From NCBI RefSeq assembly GCF_038502225.1, contig NC_091300.1, positions 47,380,936 to 47,444,935 of the forward strand: DNA of 64,000 bases. Reading direction: 5' to 3'. Positions 59,329-64,000 of this stretch are shown here, one piece after another. The stretch is from Cherax quadricarinatus (Eukaryota; Arthropoda; Malacostraca; Decapoda; Parastacidae). The stretch's first letter is position 1; each line of letters opens with the position of its first letter. The notes beneath the pieces are model-generated. The model was given only the letters and a program-made list of their open reading frames with translations, searched no databases and was not told the origin of the DNA. The position numbers and the translations under genes were made by a program.

Positions 59329-59330
<2 letters not shown>
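59002..59330 (-). pseudogene. LINE F ORF1, C-terminal part
   Basis: Reads RIGGFVKKRTRPVKVTFKAE, LRDMPAYRKVYLDRNRT, AERKKQREMVQRRKEER; overlaps the ORF2 start. The N-terminal half is missing and (CA)n takes its place on the sense strand. Confidence 0.85.
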
Positions 59331-59413
<83 letters not shown>

Positions 59414-59420
59414 TGTGTGC
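59331..59420. repeat. (GT)n microsatellite abutting truncated LINE F
   Basis: About 90 bases of GT with one TATG; (CA)n on the LINE sense strand. Confidence 0.97.
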
Positions 59421-60259
59421 TACAGCTATTCAAGTACCTAACAGTAGAGCTGTTCTCACCTAATGTGTGTGCATATGTTTATGTAAACAGTCCTTATTCC
59501 CCACGTATGTACTACATATGTATTGCATATGTACCCGATCTCTTGGTTCCCACTGTAGTCTTATGCGTTTAAATTTACGCTCAAAAATAAATACACTAGG
59601 CTTCGCCTATATGCCGCTACCTCTAAATTCTATTAAATGCCAGTAAATGCTGCTTATTCTAATTCTGATAGCTCGAGGAGAGTGACCCCCAATTCCAGCT
59701 AGAGACAGGTACTATTGACCCCATGCAACTCAAACTAAGTGAATATTACTTGCGGCTGGCAGTGGAGTAATGTTGTGGGTCTGTCCTGTCCCAGAAGTTG
59801 ATGTTTGATGCTTCTCGGTAATTTTTCCACTAACTTCCTGTATGCACTATAGTCTCTAGCTCTTCTAGTTTTTTCACTCACTCACTGTATTTACTGACAC
59901 ATCTATACATATCTCTTATCTCCCTGGTCTTGAGTCGCACTTATTCTTCAAAATACCCCACTGCGTTATTATGGCAACACTATTTAGGCCTGACACAACT
60001 GTTCACCCTTCCAATGGCCTCCACTAAACACTCAGCCACTATTTCCTTTGTTTTCTTTTCTGTGATCACTTATATTTCCTTTTTTCGGGGCTTAAGTGAT
60101 TATATGCACTCTTATGCGTGCACACGCCTATATCCCACACTCTATTCCTTATGGCACAGTCAGAAATTATCACCAAAACACGAGCTCAAACCGCGTGACT
60201 CCTCCACGAGTGTGTTAGTTACCGTGTGTGGGTGTGTGGGTGGGTGTGTGGGTGTGCGT
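59421..60259. other. No recognisable gene
   Basis: Mixed-composition sequence with no convincing coding frame or known element. A GTGGGTGT-rich stretch at 60224-60258 leads into the next repeat block. Confidence 0.5.
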
Positions 60260-60467
60260 GCGCACACTAGGCTACGCTACTCTTTTGAAGATTATAAAAA
60301 AAAATTTCACAATCAATTCCTTATTAATATACACTAATATATACTATATAATATTAATTGTGTACACTTGTGTTTGTGTGTACACTTGTGTTTGTGTGTG
60401 TGTGTGTTTACTAGCTTGTCGTTCTTTGAAAAAGAGGGGGGGTCACGTTAACACTATTTGTTATTGT

Positions 60468-60831
60468 TCTTGGTTCACCGGTACTCTCCCGGCCCAGATC
60501 TTTGTTGTTCTTGGTTCACCGGTACTCTCCCGGCCCAGATCTTTGTTGTTCTTGGTTCACCGGTACTCTCCCAGCCCAGATCTTTGTTGTTCTTGGTTCA
60601 CTGGTACTCTCCCGGCCCAGATCTTCGTTGTTCTTGGTTCACCGGTACTCTCCTGGCCCAGATCTTTGTTGTTGTTGGTTCACCGGTACTCTCCCGGCCC
60701 AGATCTTCGTTGTTCTTGGTTCACCAGTACTCTCCTGGCCCAGATCTTTGTTGTTGTTGGTTCACCGGTACTCTCCCGGCCCAGATCTTTGTTGTTGTTG
60801 GTTCACCGGTACTCTCCCGGCCCAGATCTCC
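60468..60831. repeat. 41-bp minisatellite, nine units
   Basis: GGTTCACCGGTACTCTCCCG and CCCAGATCTTTGTTGTTCT form the unit, starting at 60472, 60513, 60554 and so on to 60800. Variants (TTC/TTG, CCG/CTG) alternate partly between units. The unit lacks stops in all frames, giving open frames of over 200 codons that are not genes. Confidence 0.97.
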
Positions 60832-60930
60832 GCACACTACGCTACTTTACTTTTTGAAGATTATAGGATTATTTTTCTCACTCAATTCCTTATTAATATA
60901 TACTAATGTTTATTATAATAATAATTACAG

Positions 60931-61082
60931 GTGCACACGTGTGTTTGTATGTGCATACTTGTTTACTGGTGCACACGTGTGTTTGTATGTGCGTACTTGT
61001 TTACTGGTGCACACATGTGTTTGTATGTGCATACTTGTTTACTGGTGCACACGTGTGTTTGTATGTGCGTACTTGTTTACTA
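60931..61082. repeat. 38-bp minisatellite, four units
   Basis: Units start GTGCACACGTGTGTTTGTAT at 60931, 60969, 61007 and 61045; GCATAC and GCGTAC variants alternate. Confidence 0.96.
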
Positions 61083-61099
61083 GCTTGTCGCTGTCAGGG

Positions 61100-61913
61100 G
61101 GGGGTCACTAGGCTACACGGGGGAAGGGGGGTCACTAGGCTTCACAACTCTTCTGGAGTTTACCTGGAGATATTTAGATAATTTACTAAACATTATCAGG
61201 GTTACCACTATCTATCTCCTGGTACTGAAATAGGGAGAGAGTGATGGTATAGCATACAACCAGCAGGGCGAGACGCTGAGACTTTAGACACTAACCAAAA
61301 TTAACCACAAATAGGCAAGTGATGTCGTCTGCACAACAATGGAGGTTCCTGCTGGTCGGCTGCTATCAACTCCTTCAATTTTGTAACTCCTTCAGGAACT
61401 TTATCATGCATTCAAGTTTTTATTTTCTTTTTCTTTTAAGACTTGGTATTCCCTCTTTTTTCTTTAGTACAGTATTATGGTCATAACAAGTCTGATGATG
61501 TTAGCTACCTTCACAACACCAACAGCTGGGAATTGACTAATTTTTTCTTACTTTCAGTATTTACTTAATCACTCTTTTATGACCTTATCACTACACTGCT
61601 GTTATAACCAACTAACATATGTATTTGTTAATATTTCAGATCACACCGTTAACCCAATTAACTGTTTGGATATTTTGTGTCAACACTGCAGCCAGCAGCC
61701 TCATCAGCTGACTGCTACCCTCCCTCACTCACTATTCATTCAAATTTAAATTGTAAAATTCTTGATCTTTTCACATTATTCGCACTCTTGAAAGCTATTA
61801 CACTCTTGTAGGTATGTTCACTGATTCACTCACGTACGATGACCGCTAATAATATCTTAGGACAGCCACTAGAACGCTAAATCCTGGGAGCACTATTCAG
61901 CGATACTGCTTCA
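61100..61913. other. No recognisable gene
   Basis: AT-rich sequence without a credible coding frame or recognised repeat. Confidence 0.5.
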
Positions 61914-61965
61914 CGTGTGTGTGTGTGTGTGTGCGTGTGTGTGCGTGTGTGTGCGTGTGTGTGTG
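61914..61965. repeat. (GT)n / GCGTGTGT tract at the 3' end of LINE I
   Basis: GT dinucleotides with regularly spaced GCGTGTGTGT interruptions run into the ACTCACCTAG tail of LINE I. Confidence 0.95.
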
Positions 61966-64000
61966 TACTCACCTAGTTGTACTCACCTAGTTGAGGTTGC
62001 GGGGGTCGAGTCCGAGCTCCTGGCCCCGCCTCTTCACTGATCGCTACTAGGTCACTCTCCCTGAGCCGTGAGCTTTATCATACCTCTGCTTAAAGCTATG
62101 TATGGATCCTGCCTCCACTACATCGCTTCCCAAACTATTCCACTTACTGACTACTCTGTGGCTGAAGAAATACTTCCTAACATCCCTGTGATTCATCTGT
62201 GTCTTCAGCTTCCAACTGTGTCCCCTTGTTACTGTGTCCAATCTCTGGAACATCCTGTCTTTGTCCACCTTGTCAATTCCTCTCAGTATTTTGTATGTCG
62301 TTATCATGTCCCCCCTATCTCTCCTGTCCTCCAGTGTCGTCAGGTTGATTTCCCTTAACCTCTCCTCGTAGGACATACCTCTTAGCTCTGGGACTAGTCT
62401 TGTTGCAAACCTTTGCACTTTCTCTAGTTTCTTTACGTGCTTGGCTAGGTGTGGGTTCCAAACTGGTGCCGTATACTCCAATATGGGCCTAACGTATACG
62501 GTGTACAGGGTCCTGAACGATTCCTTATTAAGATGTCGGAATGCTGTTCTGAGGTTTGCTAGGCGCCCATATGCTGCAGCAGTTATTTGGTTGATGTGCG
62601 CTTCAGGAGATGTGCCTGGTGTTATACTCACCCCAAGATCTTTTTTCTTGAGTGAGGTTTGTAGTCTCTGACCCCCTAGACTGTACTCCGTCTGCGGCCT
62701 TCTTTGCCCTTCCCCAATCTTCATGACTTTGCACTTGGTGGGATTGAACTCCAGGAGCCAATTGCTGGACCAGGTCTGCAGCCTGTCCAGATCCCTTTGT
62801 AGTTCTGCCTGGTCTTCAATCGAGTGTATTCTTCAACTTCACGTCATCTGCAAACAGGGACACCTCAGAGTCTATTCCTTCCGTCATGTCGTTCACAAAT
62901 ACCAGAAACAGCACTGGTCCTAGGACTGACCCCTGTGGGACCCCGCTGGTCACAGGTGCCCACTCTGACACCTCGCCACGTACCATGACTCGCTGCTGTC
63001 TTCCTGACAAGTATTCCCTGATCCATTGTAGTGCCTTCCCTGTTATCCCTGCTTGGTCCTCCAGTTTTTGCAGCAATCTCTTGTGTGGAACTGTGTCAAA
63101 CGCCTTCTTGCAGTCCAAGAAAATGCAATCCACCCACCCCTCTCTCTCTTGTCTTACTGCTGTCACCATGTCATAGAACTCCAGTAGGTTTGTGACACAG
63201 GATTTCCCGTCCCTGAAACCATGCTGGCTGCTGTTGATGAGATCATTCCTTTCTAGGTGTTCCACCACTCTTCTCCTGATAATCTTCTCCATGATTTTGC
63301 ATACTATACATGTCAGTGACACTGGTCTGTAGTTTAATGCTTCATGTCTGTCACCTTTTTTAAAGATTGGGACTACATTTGCTGTCTTCCATGCCTCAGG
63401 CAATCTCCCTGTTTCGATAGATGTATTGAATATTGTTGTTAGGGGTACACATAGCGCCTCTGCTCCCTCTCTCAATACCCATGGGGAGATGTTATCTGGC
63501 CCCATTGCCTTTGAGGTATCTAGCTCACTCAGAAGCCTCTTCACTTCTTCCTCGGTTGTGTGCACTGTGTCCAGCACTTGGTGGTGTGCCCCACCTCTCC
63601 GTCTTTCTGGAGTCCCTTCTGTCTCCTCTGTGAACACTTCTTTGAATCTCTTGTTGAGTTCTTCACATACTTCACGGTCATTTCCTGTTGTCTCTCCTCC
63701 TTCCTTCCTTAGCCTGATTACCTGGTCCTTGACTGTTGTTTTCCTCCTGATGTGGCTGTACAACAGTTTCGGGTCAGATTTGGCTTTCGCTGCTATGTCA
63801 TTTTCATATTGTCTTTGGGCCTCCCTTCTTATCTGTGCATATTCGTTTCTGGCTCTACGACTGTTCTCCTTATTCTCCTGGGTCCTTTGCCTTCTATATT
63901 TCTTCCATTCCCTAGCACACTTGGTTTTTGCCTCCCTGCACCTTTGGGTAAACCATGGGCTCATCCTGGCTTTTTCATTACTCCTGTTACCCTTGGGTAC
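61966..64000 (-). mobile_element. LINE copy I, runs off the window
   Basis: 3' tail with two ACTCACCTAGTTG repeats and the GAGGTTGCGGGGGTCGAGTC segment, followed on the minus strand by almost undamaged RT coding. Nearly identical to LINE E in the shared part, so these two belong to a young subfamily. Confidence 0.93.
62047..63964 (-). pseudogene. LINE I ORF2: linker and reverse transcriptase
   Basis: 62816-63964 (382 codons) reads the linker (WFTQRCREAKTKCAREWKKY, KAKSDPKLLYSHIRRK) and RT motifs NYRPVSLTCIVCKIMEKII, FLDCKKAFDTVPHKRL, SGVPQGSVLGPVLF and FADDVKL. A five-base deletion next to 62830 relative to LINE E shifts the frame right after the FADD catalytic box. The rest (KIGEGQRRPQTEYSLGG, YGRLANLRTAFRHLNKE, GDMITTYKILRGIDKVDKD) follows at 62047-62724. 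Only this one lesion is seen in the visible part. Confidence 0.9.

Larger units (their letters stand above)
56838..59330 (-). mobile_element. LINE copy F, 5' half, truncated in ORF1 at (GT)n
   Basis: Continues the LINE broken at 39716 through RT, linker, endonuclease and into ORF1, stopping at 59330 where (GT)n replaces it. Closest to LINE A by eye: the ORF2 start and the ORF1 C-terminus are nearly the same. Confidence 0.9.
60262..61085. repeat. Compound minisatellite block with duplicated flanks
   Basis: Two related modules. Each has a CACACTA(G/C)GCTACGCTAC segment with GAAGATTATA and CAATTCCTTATTAATATA (60262-60340 and 60833-60905), then a GT-rich TACACTTGTGTTTGT or GCACACGTGTGTTTG part, then TTTACTAGCTTGTCG (60407-60421 and 61077-61091). 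The 41-bp and 38-bp tandem arrays are embedded. Confidence 0.85.

Noticed and set aside
60228..61111. Overlapping open frames of 209 and 217 codons
   Set aside because: They translate 41-bp and 38-bp tandem repeats in rotating frames; no non-repeat coding.

Overview
The window is eukaryotic, AT-rich and very repeat-dense. It has spliced exon fragments, non-LTR (LINE), Penelope-like and Ty3-type retroelements, tRNA-derived SINEs, long (CA)n tracts, and a stretch of pancrustacean-type mitochondrial DNA read with the invertebrate mitochondrial code (TGA=Trp, AGA/AGG=Ser, ATA=Met). Element style and mitochondrial proteins suggest a decapod crustacean, perhaps a crayfish; the species is inferred, not shown. 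A 100-N gap (17532-17631) joins two contigs.

Layout. 1-4015: long CR1/L2/Jockey-type LINE on the minus strand. 5417-6700: relic of a second LINE family. 7340-12000: hammerhead-carrying Penelope-like pieces, including an element with RT and GIY-YIG domains (10410-12000). 12436-13384: (TA)n, a 38-bp minisatellite and (CA)n. 13385-15945: a LINE piece, an I-type LINE with RNase H, and a Penelope end. 16931-17531: (CA)n and another LINE piece. 17632-21949: two exons of a UDP-glycosyltransferase gene (minus strand) with an intron holding two SINEs. 22383-39716 and 56838-64000: minus-strand LINE copies joined head-to-tail by (GT)n. A Ty3-type LTR element (24795-31328) sits in one of those (GT)n joints.

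Most striking: 39717-56837 is an almost complete mitochondrial genome (about 15.1 kb once a later insertion is removed), opened inside cox3 and inserted into one LINE copy between 13-bp target duplications. A 2.0-kb retrozyme-like array of 428-bp units, each with a hammerhead-ribozyme motif, later inserted into the cox2 of this nuclear mitochondrial copy (NUMT) between 12-bp duplications. A relative of the same repeat also inserted into the RNase H region of the Ty3-type element between 11-bp duplications. Hammerhead-like motifs of at least three sequence types recur and covary in stems I and II.

A second theme is that every copy of the main LINE with a visible end meets a dinucleotide tract reading (CA)n on the LINE sense strand, at different 5' truncation points and at the 3' tail. 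This suggests insertion into (CA)n targets. From about 36.3 to 52.25 kb the consensus becomes error-rich with stretched homopolymers, so genes there are recognisable only in pieces. The only cellular gene recognised is the UGT.
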